64,000 nt of DNA. Origin: Nonomuraea sp. MG754425. Lineage in GTDB: Bacteria; Actinomycetota; Actinomycetes; Streptosporangiales; Streptosporangiaceae. Below are positions 45,853 to 54,981 of this stretch, piece by piece. Where the stretch lies: contig NZ_SSXE01000004.1 in assembly GCF_021699195.1 (NCBI RefSeq), positions 52,116 through 116,115 of the forward strand, written 5' to 3'. The notes below the pieces were generated by a model, which did not search any database, was not told where the DNA came from, and saw only the letters and a list, made by a program, of their open reading frames with translations. The first letter of the stretch is position 1, and the number at the start of each line of letters is the position of its first letter. A program made the translations under genes and the position numbers.

Positions 45853-46244
45853 GCCCGTCCCGGCCGCGCCATCACCCGGAAGAGCTGGGCCACACCTCCG
45901 CCGAACAGCAGCACCCCGAGCGGCAGGTGAACGACCTTCACATGCATCTCACCGAGGATCGCCGCGACGACCGTGAACAGCAGCAACATCGCCGCGGGCG
46001 CGATGAACGACGCGGGCCCGCCGCCCGGCCGCCAGACCAGGATCGCGGCGACCAGGTGGACCAGCCCCACCACGAGGAGGGCCATGGCCGAGGCCGCGTG
46101 CAGCGCCCGGCCGCCGGGCGAGGACAGCAGCAGGCCCGCCGTCACCGCCTGGACCAGCAGCGCGACCACGTGCAGCACGACCGCCGCCTTGAGCGTCTGG
46201 ATCGGCCACGCCACCGGGCGGGCCATGGTCTGGGGAGCGGTCAT
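45849..46244 (-). CDS. Four-TM membrane protein co-transcribed with the multicopper oxidase
   Basis: 131-residue integral membrane protein with four helices (AAVVLHVVALLVQAVTAGLLL, SAMALLVVGLVHLVAAILVW, FIAPAAMLLLFTVVAAIL, VVHLPLGVLLFGGGVAQLF). Histidines in helix 1, in VGLVHLV, and in MHVKVVHLP could bind heme or copper. CAGGAG six bases before ATG 46242-46244. The stop overlaps the oxidase start (ATGA). It may anchor, metallate or shuttle electrons to the oxidase (inference). Confidence 0.8.
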   Translation of the reverse strand: MTAPQTMARPVAWPIQTLKAAVVLHVVALLVQAVTAGLLLSSPGGRALHAASAMALLVVGLVHLVAAILVWRPGGGPASFIAPAAMLLLFTVVAAILGEMHVKVVHLPLGVLLFGGGVAQLFRVMARPGRA

Positions 46245-46313
46245 GATCGGCTCCTGATGAGCATCGTCTTCATGACCCTCATCGTGGGCTCCGGCCCCGC
46301 CCGCGGTCATCGT

Positions 46314-46334
46314 GCGGCGGGCGAATCCCGCCGC
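46314..46334. repeat. Inverted repeat in the divergent regulatory region
   Basis: GCGGCGGG-CGAAT-CCCGCCGC, 8-bp perfect arms, 70 bases upstream of the membrane-protein start. Leader hairpin or operator. Confidence 0.45.
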
Positions 46335-46362
46335 TACGTCACAGGACGCAGAAACGAGCGGC

Positions 46363-46383
46363 GTACTACGCCGGGAGTAGTAC
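46363..46383. promoter_or_regulatory. 21-bp operator-like palindrome between the oxidase operon and the two-component system
   Basis: GTACTAC-GCCGGGA-GTAGTAC: perfect 7-bp arms with a 7-base spacer, 57 bases upstream of the kinase start and 119 from the oxidase-operon start. A symmetric site of this size fits a dimer of the LuxR-type response regulator encoded at 47672. Confidence 0.6.
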
Positions 46384-46439
46384 CGGCCTGCGCCCGGGTG
46401 CCGACGACCGCCGCCGGAGTCGCCGTCTAATGTGCGGGA

Positions 46440-47675
46440 ATGAGCTCTGCGCACGGATGGCGGCCCCTCGCCCAGGACGTCGCCCTGGCCGCCGTGGTGG
46501 CCGCCATGCTCTCGATCAACGTGTTCGCCACCCCCGCCGCCGGAGCCCTGGACCTGGCCGCGGTCCTCGCCGGCTCGGCCGCGCTCGTGGCCTGGCGGCG
46601 CGCGCCCCTGGTGGCGCTGGCGATCAGCACGGTCTGCATGCTCGTGTACGCCGGGCACGCCCAGCCCGGCCCGCCGGCCGCCTTCCCCGTGCTGATGTCG
46701 GTGTACGCGTCCGTCAGGGCGGGCCATCGCCTGCTCCCGGTGCTGGCCGGCGTGGTGTTCCTCGGTTCGAGCCTGGCGGCCGGCCTGGCCGCGGTGACCG
46801 GCTCCGGGCAGGACCGGCAGTTGGTCCAGAACACCTCGCTGCTGCTCGGCTGGTTCGTGGCCGCCGGCGTGGCGGCGACCGTGAGCCTGCACCGGCAGGC
46901 GTACCTGGAGCAGGCCGAGCAGCGCGCCGCAGAGGCGGAGCGCACCCGCGAGGAGGTGGCCCGCCGCCGCGCCGGCGAGGAGCGGCTGCGCATCGCCAGG
47001 GAGCTGCACGACTCGCTCACCCACAGCATCTCGGTCATCAAGGTGCAGGCCGGGGTGGCGGTGCACCTGGCGCGCAAGCGGGGCGAGGAGGTGCCGGCGG
47101 CGCTGCTGGCGATCCAGGAGGCCGGCGGCGACGCCATGCGCGAGCTGCGCGCCACGCTGGAGGTGCTGCGCGACCCCGGCGACCCCGGCGGTGCCCCCAA
47201 GGACGGCGACCCGGACAACGACACTGACGGCGACCCGGACACGGCCAGCGGCCTCGACCGGCTCGGCGACCTGGTGAACCGGGCCCGCTCCACCGGCCTG
47301 CCCGCCACGGTGACCGTCTCGGGCGAGCGCCGGCGGTTGCCCGGCGAGGTGGACCGCGCGGCGTACCGGATCGTGCAGGAGGCCCTCACCAACGTCTCCA
47401 GGCACGCGGGCGGGGCCGCCGCCTCGGTACGCGTCGACTACGGCGGCGCGGAGCTGGTCGTGCAGGTGGACGACGACGGGACGGCCCGGACGGAGCGGCC
47501 GCCCGTACCGGGCGTGGGCCTGCTCGGCATGCGCGAGCGCGTCACGGCCCTCGGCGGCCGGCTGCGTGCCGGGCCGCGCGCCGAGGGCGGCTTCACCGTC
47601 CGCGCGGAACTCCCCCTCCGGGAGCACCCACCCTCGTCGGCGACGATCCCCGAGCCGTCAGGAGACCCCCGATGA
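46440..47675 (+). CDS. Two-component sensor histidine kinase (HisKA_3)
   Basis: 411-residue kinase: four to five N-terminal hydrophobic segments (to about 155), coiled linker, phospho-acceptor motif LRIARELHDSLTHSIS with H190, N-box YRIVQEALTNVSRHAG, and G-box GVGLLGMRERVTALGG. Between the two domains is a short acidic repeat (GDPDNDTDGDPDT), encoded by two copies of GGCGACCCGGAC. ATG 46440. The 3' end overlaps the response-regulator gene (ATGA). It is divergent from the multicopper-oxidase operon, which it may control in response to metal or redox stress (inference). Confidence 0.92.
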   Translation: MSSAHGWRPLAQDVALAAVVAAMLSINVFATPAAGALDLAAVLAGSAALVAWRRAPLVALAISTVCMLVYAGHAQPGPPAAFPVLMSVYASVRAGHRLLPVLAGVVFLGSSLAAGLAAVTGSGQDRQLVQNTSLLLGWFVAAGVAATVSLHRQAYLEQAEQRAAEAERTREEVARRRAGEERLRIARELHDSLTHSISVIKVQAGVAVHLARKRGEEVPAALLAIQEAGGDAMRELRATLEVLRDPGDPGGAPKDGDPDNDTDGDPDTASGLDRLGDLVNRARSTGLPATVTVSGERRRLPGEVDRAAYRIVQEALTNVSRHAGGAAASVRVDYGGAELVVQVDDDGTARTERPPVPGVGLLGMRERVTALGGRLRAGPRAEGGFTVRAELPLREHPPSSATIPEPSGDPR

Positions 47676-48340
47676 TCCGCGTCCTGCTGGTGGACGACCA
47701 GGCGCTCATCCGCGGCGGCTTCCGCGCCCTCCTGGAGGCCGAGGACGACATCGAGGTGGTGGCCGAGGCCGCGGACGGCGAGCGGGCCCTCGCCCTCGCC
47801 CTCGAACACCTGCCCGACGTGGCGCTCATCGACGTCCAGATGCCGGTGATGGACGGCATCGAGGCGACCAGGCGCATCGCCGCCGACGAGCGGCTGAGCG
47901 ACGTCCACGTGGTGATCCTGACCAACTACGGCCTCGACGAGTACGTCTTCGACGCGCTCAGGGCGGGCGCGGGCGGCTTCCTGGTCAAGGACACCGAGCC
48001 CGAGGACCTGCTGCAGGGCGTCAGGGTGGCGGCCCGCGGCGACGCGCTGCTGTCGCCCGCGATCACCCGCCGCCTGATCGGCGAGTACGTGGCCCGCCGC
48101 CCCGAGCCCGAGCCCGCCGGCCTGGACGTGCTCACCAACCGCGAGCGCGAGGTGACCGCGCTGGTGGCCCGCGGCCTGTCCAACGACGAGATCGCCGCCC
48201 ACATGGTGATCAGCCCGATGACCGCGAAGACCCACGTGAGCAGGGCGATGACCAAGCTGCGCGCCCGTGACCGGGCCCAGCTCGTGGTCCTCGCCTACGA
48301 GTCGGGGCTGGTCGTCCCACGGGGCGGCCGGCCGCGCTGA
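47672..48340 (+). CDS. NarL/FixJ-family response regulator
   Basis: 222 residues: receiver (MIRVLLVDDQALIRGG, Asp54 in VALIDVQMPVMDG, VVILTNYG, FLVKDTEP) and LuxR-type HTH (LTNREREVTALVARGL, SPMTAKTHVSRAMTKL). The ATG overlaps the kinase stop by four bases. Likely recognises the palindrome at 46363-46383. In contrast to the 29210 regulator, this one has a normal full-length beta-strand 1. Confidence 0.92.
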   Translation: MIRVLLVDDQALIRGGFRALLEAEDDIEVVAEAADGERALALALEHLPDVALIDVQMPVMDGIEATRRIAADERLSDVHVVILTNYGLDEYVFDALRAGAGGFLVKDTEPEDLLQGVRVAARGDALLSPAITRRLIGEYVARRPEPEPAGLDVLTNREREVTALVARGLSNDEIAAHMVISPMTAKTHVSRAMTKLRARDRAQLVVLAYESGLVVPRGGRPR

Positions 48341-48487
48341 CCGGGCGCGTCCCGTGGAACGTGCCCGACTCAGGCCACGGCCACGGCCCCGACTCGCTAC
48401 ACTCTGGCACCAACAACGGCCGAGATCTGTACGGCGAGGCTCTTGGCCCTGGGCGCCGGCCCGCGGCCCCGTCCCTGTTGGAGTCAC

Positions 48488-49891
48488 GTGAGCAGCGGGC
48501 TTGTCGATGCGCCGCAAACCGAGCCGGGCACGCCGCCGAGGCGGCCACGCCGCTGGCTGCGCTGGGTGGTCGCGGCCACGGTCACCGTGGTCCTGCTCGT
48601 CGCGGGTGTGGCCGTGGGCGTGTACGCGCGCCTGACCGGCAACATCGAGCACGAGAACGTCACCGCCGAGGACCTCGGCGCCACCCGGCCGCCCAAGGTC
48701 GCCGGCACCGCGATGAACGTCCTGATCGTCGGCTCCGACCAGCGCGACGGCAAGAACGCGCGGTACGGCAAGAACGCGGGCGAGCGCACCGACACGATCA
48801 TGCTGGCCCACCTGTCGTCCGAGCGCGACAACGCGATGGTCATCAGCTTCCCGCGCGACTCGCTGGTCGCGCTGCCCCCCTGCCGCGCCACCAAGGCCCT
48901 GCCCGGCCAGCAGGCGCACGTCGGCATGATCAACGAGTCGTTCAACTCCGGCGGCATCGCCTGCACCTGGAAGACGATCGAGACGCTCACCGGCATCCGC
49001 ATCGACCACTTCGTCAAGATGGACTTCACCGGCTTCAAGGGCATCGTGAACGCCGTCGGCGGCGTCGAGGTCTGCCTGCCCGAGGCGATCAACGACAAGA
49101 AGGCGCTGCTGCGCCTGCCCGCCGGGCGGCAGACGCTCAACGGCGAGCAGGCGCTCGGCTACGTCCGCGCCCGCTACAGCTTCGGCGACGGCTCCGACAT
49201 CGGCCGCATCCAGCGCCAGCAGATGTTCATCGCCTCGATGGTGAAGAAGGTGACGAGCGGCGAGACGCTCACCGACCCCGCCCGGCTGCTCGCCACCCTC
49301 GACGCCGCCACCCAGGCGATCACCACCGACCAGGGCCTGAACACCGGCGTCATGCGGGATCTGGCGAGCGGGCTGCAGGGCATCGACATCGGCAAGATCC
49401 GCTTCATCACCACGCCGTGGCACTACTCCCTCACCCAGCCGGGCCGGGTGGAGTGGGTGGAGCCGCAGGCCAAGCGGCTGTTCCAGATCGTGGCCAGAGA
49501 CCAGCGGGTGGACGGCGTCAAGGGCGGCCAGGCCAAGGTGTCCCGCACGAAGATCGAGGTCGAGCTGCGCAACGGCACCTGGCGTACCGGCCTGGCCACC
49601 GAGGTCGCGGCCTTCCTCGAACAGCGCGGCTACCACATCGCCAAGATCGGCGACATGAAGCGCAAGCCGCAGGCCAAGACCGCGATCTTCTACGGGCCGA
49701 ACGCCGAGACCCGGGTGCCCACGCTCGCCAAGGACGTGCTGCAGGCCACGACGCGGCAGGTGGCGGGCGCTCGGACGAACCGGCTGATCCTGGTGCTCGG
49801 CGACGACTGGAAGGGCCTCAAGCCGCTGCGCACCGACGACACGGAGGCGATGAAGGGCTTCGACGCCACCCACGACTCCTGCGCCGCCTGA
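48488..49891 (+). CDS. LytR-CpsA-Psr (LCP) family cell-wall glycopolymer ligase
   Basis: 467-residue membrane-anchored protein: short cytoplasmic basic tail, one TM (RWVVAATVTVVLLVAGVAVGV), then the LCP domain (MNVLIVGSDQRDG, ERTDTIMLAHLSSERDNAMVISFPRDS, NGEQALGYVRARY, DIGRIQRQQMFI) and a C-terminal LytR_C domain (IEVELRNGTWRTGLATEVAAFL). LCP enzymes attach teichoic-acid-like or arabinogalactan polymers to peptidoglycan from lipid-linked precursors; the Asp/Arg residues around pyrophosphate are present. GTG 48488 has GGAG four bases upstream. TACACT at 48401-48406 may be a -10 box. Confidence 0.92.
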   Translation: MSSGLVDAPQTEPGTPPRRPRRWLRWVVAATVTVVLLVAGVAVGVYARLTGNIEHENVTAEDLGATRPPKVAGTAMNVLIVGSDQRDGKNARYGKNAGERTDTIMLAHLSSERDNAMVISFPRDSLVALPPCRATKALPGQQAHVGMINESFNSGGIACTWKTIETLTGIRIDHFVKMDFTGFKGIVNAVGGVEVCLPEAINDKKALLRLPAGRQTLNGEQALGYVRARYSFGDGSDIGRIQRQQMFIASMVKKVTSGETLTDPARLLATLDAATQAITTDQGLNTGVMRDLASGLQGIDIGKIRFITTPWHYSLTQPGRVEWVEPQAKRLFQIVARDQRVDGVKGGQAKVSRTKIEVELRNGTWRTGLATEVAAFLEQRGYHIAKIGDMKRKPQAKTAIFYGPNAETRVPTLAKDVLQATTRQVAGARTNRLILVLGDDWKGLKPLRTDDTEAMKGFDATHDSCAA

Positions 49892-49913
49892 CACCCGCCG
49901 GCCAGGAGAGCGC

Positions 49914-50480
49914 TCACAGCGCCTCGGAGAGCCCGCCTCCGTCGATGGCGGTGAACCCGGCGTCCTCGATGAGCGGCAGCACGGCCTTCTTGGCCTCGTC
50001 GTCGTCGCCCCAGTAGGGCATGTCGGCCCGCGCGCCGCCGCGCTGCCCGGCGGTGCCGAGCTCCAGCAGCTCGTTGGGGTACTTGGTGTTGAACGTGCGC
50101 ACGAGGCGCACCTCCGAGCCCAGCACGTGCTGCTGGTACTGCGGGCTGGTCAGCCTGTCGGGGACGGCCACCACCACGGCCGCGCCGTCGCGTTCGGCGA
50201 TCGGGTTGCTCGGGTCCACGACGATCTTGCCCGCGAGCGTGCCGTCCAGCTCCGCCACCACCACCGGGAACGCCTCCCAGCCCACCGCCAACACCACGAC
50301 GTCGCCGAACCGCGCGGCCTGGCCGGGTTCGCCGCCCCGCGCCCGGCCCTCGGCGGCGCGGGCGGCGGCGAGCGCGCGGGCAGGGTCGGCGTCGCTGAAG
50401 AACACGTCGTGGCCCGCCGCGGCGAACAGCCGGCCGAGCGGCGAGCCCAGCCTTCCGGAACCCACGATTCCTACGCGCAT
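49914..50480 (-). CDS. F420H2:NADP+ oxidoreductase-like (NADPH-binding) protein
   Basis: 188-residue Rossmann protein: MRVGIVGSGRLGSPLGRLFA (dinucleotide loop), FSDADPARA, VVVLAVGWEAFPVVVAELDG, DPSNPIAERDG, and a C-terminal half typical of the NADP-dependent F420 reductase/Fno-like family (VRTFNTKYPNELLELG, MPYWGDDDEAKKAVLPLIEDAGF). GAGGAG eight bases before ATG 50480 fixes the start. It ends 22 bases from the convergent LCP gene. It may simply be an NADP-binding dehydrogenase of unknown substrate; F420 binding is not demonstrable from sequence alone. Confidence 0.83.
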   Translation of the reverse strand: MRVGIVGSGRLGSPLGRLFAAAGHDVFFSDADPARALAAARAAEGRARGGEPGQAARFGDVVVLAVGWEAFPVVVAELDGTLAGKIVVDPSNPIAERDGAAVVVAVPDRLTSPQYQQHVLGSEVRLVRTFNTKYPNELLELGTAGQRGGARADMPYWGDDDEAKKAVLPLIEDAGFTAIDGGGLSEAL

Positions 50481-50851
50481 GTCTCGATCTCCTCGTCGTC
50501 GGGGGATCTGCCCAGACCTGACGATGACATTCCTGACACCCGCGGACCTTTGCCCCCCGATGGCCACTGGAGGGTGCGCCCGTGGCCGCACGATCGGGGA
50601 TCGCGGCCGGACGGTACGCCGGCCTGTACACCTCACCCGTACGCCGTGCCCCGCCGCTGCCGCCCGCCCGGCGGGTACCGGACCGATCGCCACCCGGGCC
50701 TGGATGCGGCCGGGGGGCGCTGCTCGCGCGTACGCGCCATCGCTCGCGAGACCGAGATGCTGCGCCGCCTGGAACTCACGGCGCCGGGGTCAGGCGCCGG
50801 AGGCCGGGCGGCCGGAGAACGCCACCCTCGCCCCCGCGAAGCCGGCCCGCG
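50481..50851. other. 371-base intergenic region, no convincing gene
   Basis: Between the reductase start and the end of the DUF3073 gene. No frame on either strand has both a ribosome site and protein-like content; it must contain the reductase promoter. Nothing else identified. Confidence 0.5.
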
Positions 50852-51022
50852 TCAACGCCCGTGCTCGGGCTCCTGATCGGACGGCACAGGAGGGTGCATC
50901 TCCTCGCTCCCCGGGTCGACGCCCAGCTCTTCGCGGAGCCGGTCGTAGTCGATGTTGTGGTTGGCGTACTTCAACTGGCGAGCGACCTTTGTCTGCTTCG
51001 CCTTGGCTCTTCCTCGGCCCAT
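50852..51022 (-). CDS. DUF3073 family protein
   Basis: 56-residue protein, easily missed because of its size. It begins MGRGRAKAKQTKVARQLKY, the very conserved signature of the actinobacterial DUF3073 family, followed by DYDRLREELGV and an acidic/proline tail (EEMHPPVPSDQEPEHGR). AGGGAG lies five bases before ATG 51022. The basic N-terminus suggests nucleic-acid or ribosome contact; function unknown. It is divergent from an ArsR-type gene 86 bases away. Confidence 0.9.
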   Translation of the reverse strand: MGRGRAKAKQTKVARQLKYANHNIDYDRLREELGVDPGSEEMHPPVPSDQEPEHGR

Positions 51023-51108
51023 GGCAACTCCCTAGTCCCCGCTGTCATGCTATCCGACAACATAGCGACTTGAAGAATTATGCAACTGCACTGGATTACG
51101 CTGACAAT

Positions 51109-51441
51109 ATGCACGTGGAGGTCTACCAGGCCAAGGCCGACTTCTTCCGAACGCTCGGCCACCCCGCTCGCATCCGAGTGTTGGAGCTACTGCAGGAAGG
51201 GCCACTGCCCGTCAGGGATCTACTGGCCCAGATCGACATCGAGGCGTCGAGCCTCTCCCAGCAACTCGCGGTCCTGCGCAGAGCGGGGATCGTGAGCGCG
51301 ATCCGCGAGGGCAGCACCGTGGTCTACACCCTGGCCACGCCCGAGCTGGCCGACCTGCTGGGCGCCGCCCGGCGCATCCTCACCGACATGCTGGCCGACC
51401 AGGGCGAGCTGCTCGCGGAGCTGCGCGCCGAGGTCCCCTGA
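51109..51441 (+). CDS. ArsR-family transcriptional regulator
   Basis: 110-residue winged-helix repressor: KADFFRTLGHPARIRVLELL, LPVRDLLAQIDIEASSLSQQLAVLRRAGIV (recognition helix) and IREGSTVVYTLATPELADLL. No metal-binding ELCVCDL-type cysteines are seen, so it probably senses something other than As/Cd/Zn. ATG 51109 is the start; the upstream region is AT-rich with TTGAAG at 51070-51075 and a GCTAT-N8-ATAGC element at 51049-51066 that could be its operator. Confidence 0.88.
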   Translation: MHVEVYQAKADFFRTLGHPARIRVLELLQEGPLPVRDLLAQIDIEASSLSQQLAVLRRAGIVSAIREGSTVVYTLATPELADLLGAARRILTDMLADQGELLAELRAEVP

Positions 51442-51555
51442 CCCGCTCGATCCCGGCCAGGACGCCGACGCGGGCGGCGGCCGGCCCGCGCCTGGCCAGG
51501 AACCGGGAAGAACGGGCGCAATGGGCCCTCGGCCGCATCCATTAGGCTCTCGGCC

Positions 51556-52434
<879 letters not shown>

Positions 52435-52474
52435 CCGTTCCCCCGGGGCCGCCGGGCCTTGGCAGACTGGGGTC

Positions 52475-53389
52475 ATGCGGATCAAGGTGCCGGAGACGCT
52501 GACCGAATCACACCTCAAGTACGACCAAGACGCCGGGCGCTCCTGGAACGCCGCCCTGCCCGCGCTGGCCGAGCGTTACCTCGACGAGTGGGACCTGCGG
52601 CTCGACGGCGAGCCGAGCCACGGGATCGTCGCCCTGGTGCTGCCCGTCCTGCGGTCCGACGGCACCCCGGCCGCGCTCAAGCTCCAGCCCGTGACCGACG
52701 AGACCGCCGGCGAGGCCCTGGCGCTGCGCACGTGGGCGGGCGACGGCTCGGTGCTGCTGCTGGAGGCCGACCCCGCGACCGGGACCATGCTGCTGGAGCG
52801 GCTGGCTCCCGACCGGTCGTTGTCGTCCGTGCCCGATGTCACGCGGGCCCTCGGCCTGCTGGCCGACCGGCTGCGCCGGCTGTCGGCCCATCCCGCCCCC
52901 GAAGGGCTGCGCCGGCTCGGCGACATCGCCCGCCGCATGCTGGACGACGTGGACGGCGCCGTCGCGACGGTGTACGGCGAGCGCGACCGTTACTGGCTGC
53001 GCTGGTGCGCGGGCGCGGTCGCCGAACTCGTCCCCGAGCCCGGCGACCGGCTGCTGCACTGGGACCTGCACTACGACAACGTGCTGGCGGGGGCGCGCGA
53101 GCCGTGGCTGGCCATCGATCCGAAGCCGCTCGCGGGCGACCCGGGCTTCGAGCTGCTGCCCGCGCTGTGGAACCGGTGGGACGAGGTGCTCGCGACCGGC
53201 GACGTGCCGCGCGCGGTGCTGCGGCGCTTCGACCTCATGGTGGACACGCTCGGCCTCGACCCGCGGCGGGCGGCCGGCTGGACGCTCGGCCGGGTCCTGC
53301 AGAACTGCCTGTGGGACGTCAAAGACGGCTGCCTCGTGCTCGACGACGTCCACGTGCGGGTCGCGGAGGCCGTACGCGCTAGATGGTGA
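52475..53389 (+). CDS. APH(6)/hydroxyurea-type phosphotransferase
   Basis: 304-residue kinase of the aminoglycoside 6-phosphotransferase / hydroxyurea phosphotransferase group: ALKLQPVTDETAGEALALRT (ATP-binding Lys), TMLLERLAPDRSL, catalytic loop HWDLHYDNVLAG (about 195-206) and metal-binding LAIDPKPLAGDPGFEL. Chromosomal homologues are common in actinomycetes; whether this one confers streptomycin or hydroxyurea tolerance is unknown. ATG 52475; probably co-transcribed with menB. Its 3' end overlaps the convergent oxidoreductase gene by 11 bases. Confidence 0.87.
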   Translation: MRIKVPETLTESHLKYDQDAGRSWNAALPALAERYLDEWDLRLDGEPSHGIVALVLPVLRSDGTPAALKLQPVTDETAGEALALRTWAGDGSVLLLEADPATGTMLLERLAPDRSLSSVPDVTRALGLLADRLRRLSAHPAPEGLRRLGDIARRMLDDVDGAVATVYGERDRYWLRWCAGAVAELVPEPGDRLLHWDLHYDNVLAGAREPWLAIDPKPLAGDPGFELLPALWNRWDEVLATGDVPRAVLRRFDLMVDTLGLDPRRAAGWTLGRVLQNCLWDVKDGCLVLDDVHVRVAEAVRARW

Positions 53390-54302
53390 TGACGACCTTG
53401 CCCTGGCCGTGGCGGCCCTCGACCTCCCGGTGCGCGTCGGCGGCCTCCTCCAGCCGGTAGGCCCGGCGCACCGGCCACGCGAAGGCCCCTTCGGCGTACA
53501 GCCTGGCGTAACGTCCGAGGCGCTCGGCCGAACGCTGCCCCTGGACGACGCTCGCGCCGAGCCGCTCGGCCGCCGCGTGCTCGACCAGCGTGACGACGCG
53601 GGCGCGGTCGGGCACCAGCTCGATCGAGACCTCCAGCGCGTCCCCGCCGGCCCCGTCGAGCGCGGCGTGCACGCCGTCCGGCGCGAGCGCGCGCACCCGG
53701 TCGGCCAGCCCCTCGCCGTACACGACGGGGATGGCGCCCAGACGGCGCAGGTAGTCGTGGTTGACCTCGCGGGCGGTGCCGATGACGGTGGCCCCGCGCC
53801 TCCTGGCGATCTGCACGGCCGCCGTGCCGACCGAGCCGGCCGCGGCGTGCACGAGCAGCGTCTCGCCGTCGGTCAGGCCCATCCCGTCGATGGCCAGTTC
53901 GGCCGTCTGCACGCCGGCGGTCAGCCCGCCGGCCACCTCCCACGGCACGGCGGAGGGCTTGGCGGTCACGTTGGCGGCGGGCACGACGACGTACTCGGCG
54001 TAGCTGTTCAGCGCGGTGAACCCGAGCACGTCCGTCCCGGGGGCGATCCCGGTCACGTCCGCGCCCACCTGGTCCACCACGCCCGCGAACTCGTTGCCCG
54101 GGATGCGCGGGTAGTCCGTCTCGTCCATGTACGGCGGCAGCCATCCCGTCCGGACGGCCACGTCGAACGGCTGCACCCCGGCCGCCCTGACCCGCACGCG
54201 TACCTGTCCCGGGCCCGCCTGGGGCGCCGGCAGTTCCATCACCTTCAACACTTCGGGGCCACCGGGCTCGGCGAACGCCGCTGCTCTCATCAGTTCGGTC
54301 AT
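53379..54302 (-). CDS. NADPH:quinone-reductase-like zinc-independent MDR oxidoreductase
   Basis: 307-residue medium-chain dehydrogenase/reductase: GPEVLKVMELPAPQAGPGQV, VAVRTGWLPPYM, PGNEFAGVVDQVGADVTG, nucleotide loop VHAAAGSVGTAAVQIARRRGA. No structural-zinc cysteines, as in quinone oxidoreductases (QOR). It starts with ATG 54302, only 17 bases downstream of a perfect SoxR box, so it is very likely induced by redox-active compounds through SoxR, like the quinone/MDR reductases of the Streptomyces SoxR regulon. No soxR gene is seen in the window. Confidence 0.88.
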   Translation of the reverse strand: MTELMRAAAFAEPGGPEVLKVMELPAPQAGPGQVRVRVRAAGVQPFDVAVRTGWLPPYMDETDYPRIPGNEFAGVVDQVGADVTGIAPGTDVLGFTALNSYAEYVVVPAANVTAKPSAVPWEVAGGLTAGVQTAELAIDGMGLTDGETLLVHAAAGSVGTAAVQIARRRGATVIGTAREVNHDYLRRLGAIPVVYGEGLADRVRALAPDGVHAALDGAGGDALEVSIELVPDRARVVTLVEHAAAERLGASVVQGQRSAERLGRYARLYAEGAFAWPVRRAYRLEEAADAHREVEGRHGQGKVVITI

Positions 54303-54318
54303 GCCGGCCAGCCTGCTA

Positions 54319-54336
54319 CCTCAACCCCGCTTGAGG
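54319..54336 (-). promoter_or_regulatory. SoxR box
   Basis: CCTCAA-CCCCGC-TTGAGG: both arms are identical to the consensus SoxR operator arms. On the minus strand TTGACC (54335-54340) overlaps it as the -35 element, consistent with SoxR sites lying in the spacer. It controls the adjacent oxidoreductase gene (start 54302); the flotillin operon start (54430) lies 94 bases away on the other side. Confidence 0.8.
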
Positions 54337-54429
54337 TCAACTGCCATCGGGAACTTTTTCCTTTAGTCGTGCTTTATATGGATATAGTCCGATAGGACAG
54401 CACTGGGGGACAGGTAGTACCGAGGCGGG

Positions 54430-54981
54430 ATGAGCAAGTTCTTCGACAATGCATTGAGCTTTCCGACTGTCATTTTCACTTTCCTTCTCGTGGTGGTCGC
54501 CGTCTATTGGCTGACCGTCATCACCGGCCTCTTCGAGCTGGATGACGACGCCACGTACCTGGGCCTCGGGGGAGTCCCAGCGGGGGTCACGCTGTCGCTG
54601 CTCGTCGCGCTCGCCTGGCTGCTCAGCCTGATCGGCGGCGTGATCGTGCCGGGCGGAGCGCTGATCGCCGTGCCGTTCGCCGCCGCCGTCCTGGCCTGGC
54701 TGGCCGTTCGTGCCCTGCTGACGCCGCTGCGCCGGCTGTTCCCCCAAGGGGACCGGAGCTCGCGCGGCGACTTCGTCGGCCGGATGTGCGTGATCCGCAC
54801 CGGCACCGCCACCCCCGACTTCGGCCAGGCCGAGGTCACCGCCGCCGACGGCTCGTCCGCGGTCGTGCAGGTTCGCACGACCGGCCAGGACCGCCTCGTC
54901 CGCGGCGACAACGCCTTGATCTTCGAATACGACGCAGACGGCGAATTCTTCTGGGTCATGCCGTACGAAAGCGAGCAGTGA
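54430..54981 (+). CDS. YqiJ/NfeD-like OB-fold membrane protein
   Basis: 183-residue inner-membrane protein: three hydrophobic segments (FPTVIFTFLLVVVAVYWLTVI; GVTLSLLVALAWLLSLIGGVIV; ALIAVPFAAAVLAWLAVRAL) followed by a C-terminal OB-type beta domain (VGRMCVIRTGTATPDFGQAEV, GSSAVVQVRTTG). This is the layout of E. coli YqiJ and NfeD-type partners of flotillins. Its TGA overlaps the ATG of the flotillin gene (TGATG), an obligate-looking coupling. It probably binds the flotillin at the membrane. Confidence 0.83.
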   Translation: MSKFFDNALSFPTVIFTFLLVVVAVYWLTVITGLFELDDDATYLGLGGVPAGVTLSLLVALAWLLSLIGGVIVPGGALIAVPFAAAVLAWLAVRALLTPLRRLFPQGDRSSRGDFVGRMCVIRTGTATPDFGQAEVTAADGSSAVVQVRTTGQDRLVRGDNALIFEYDADGEFFWVMPYESEQ

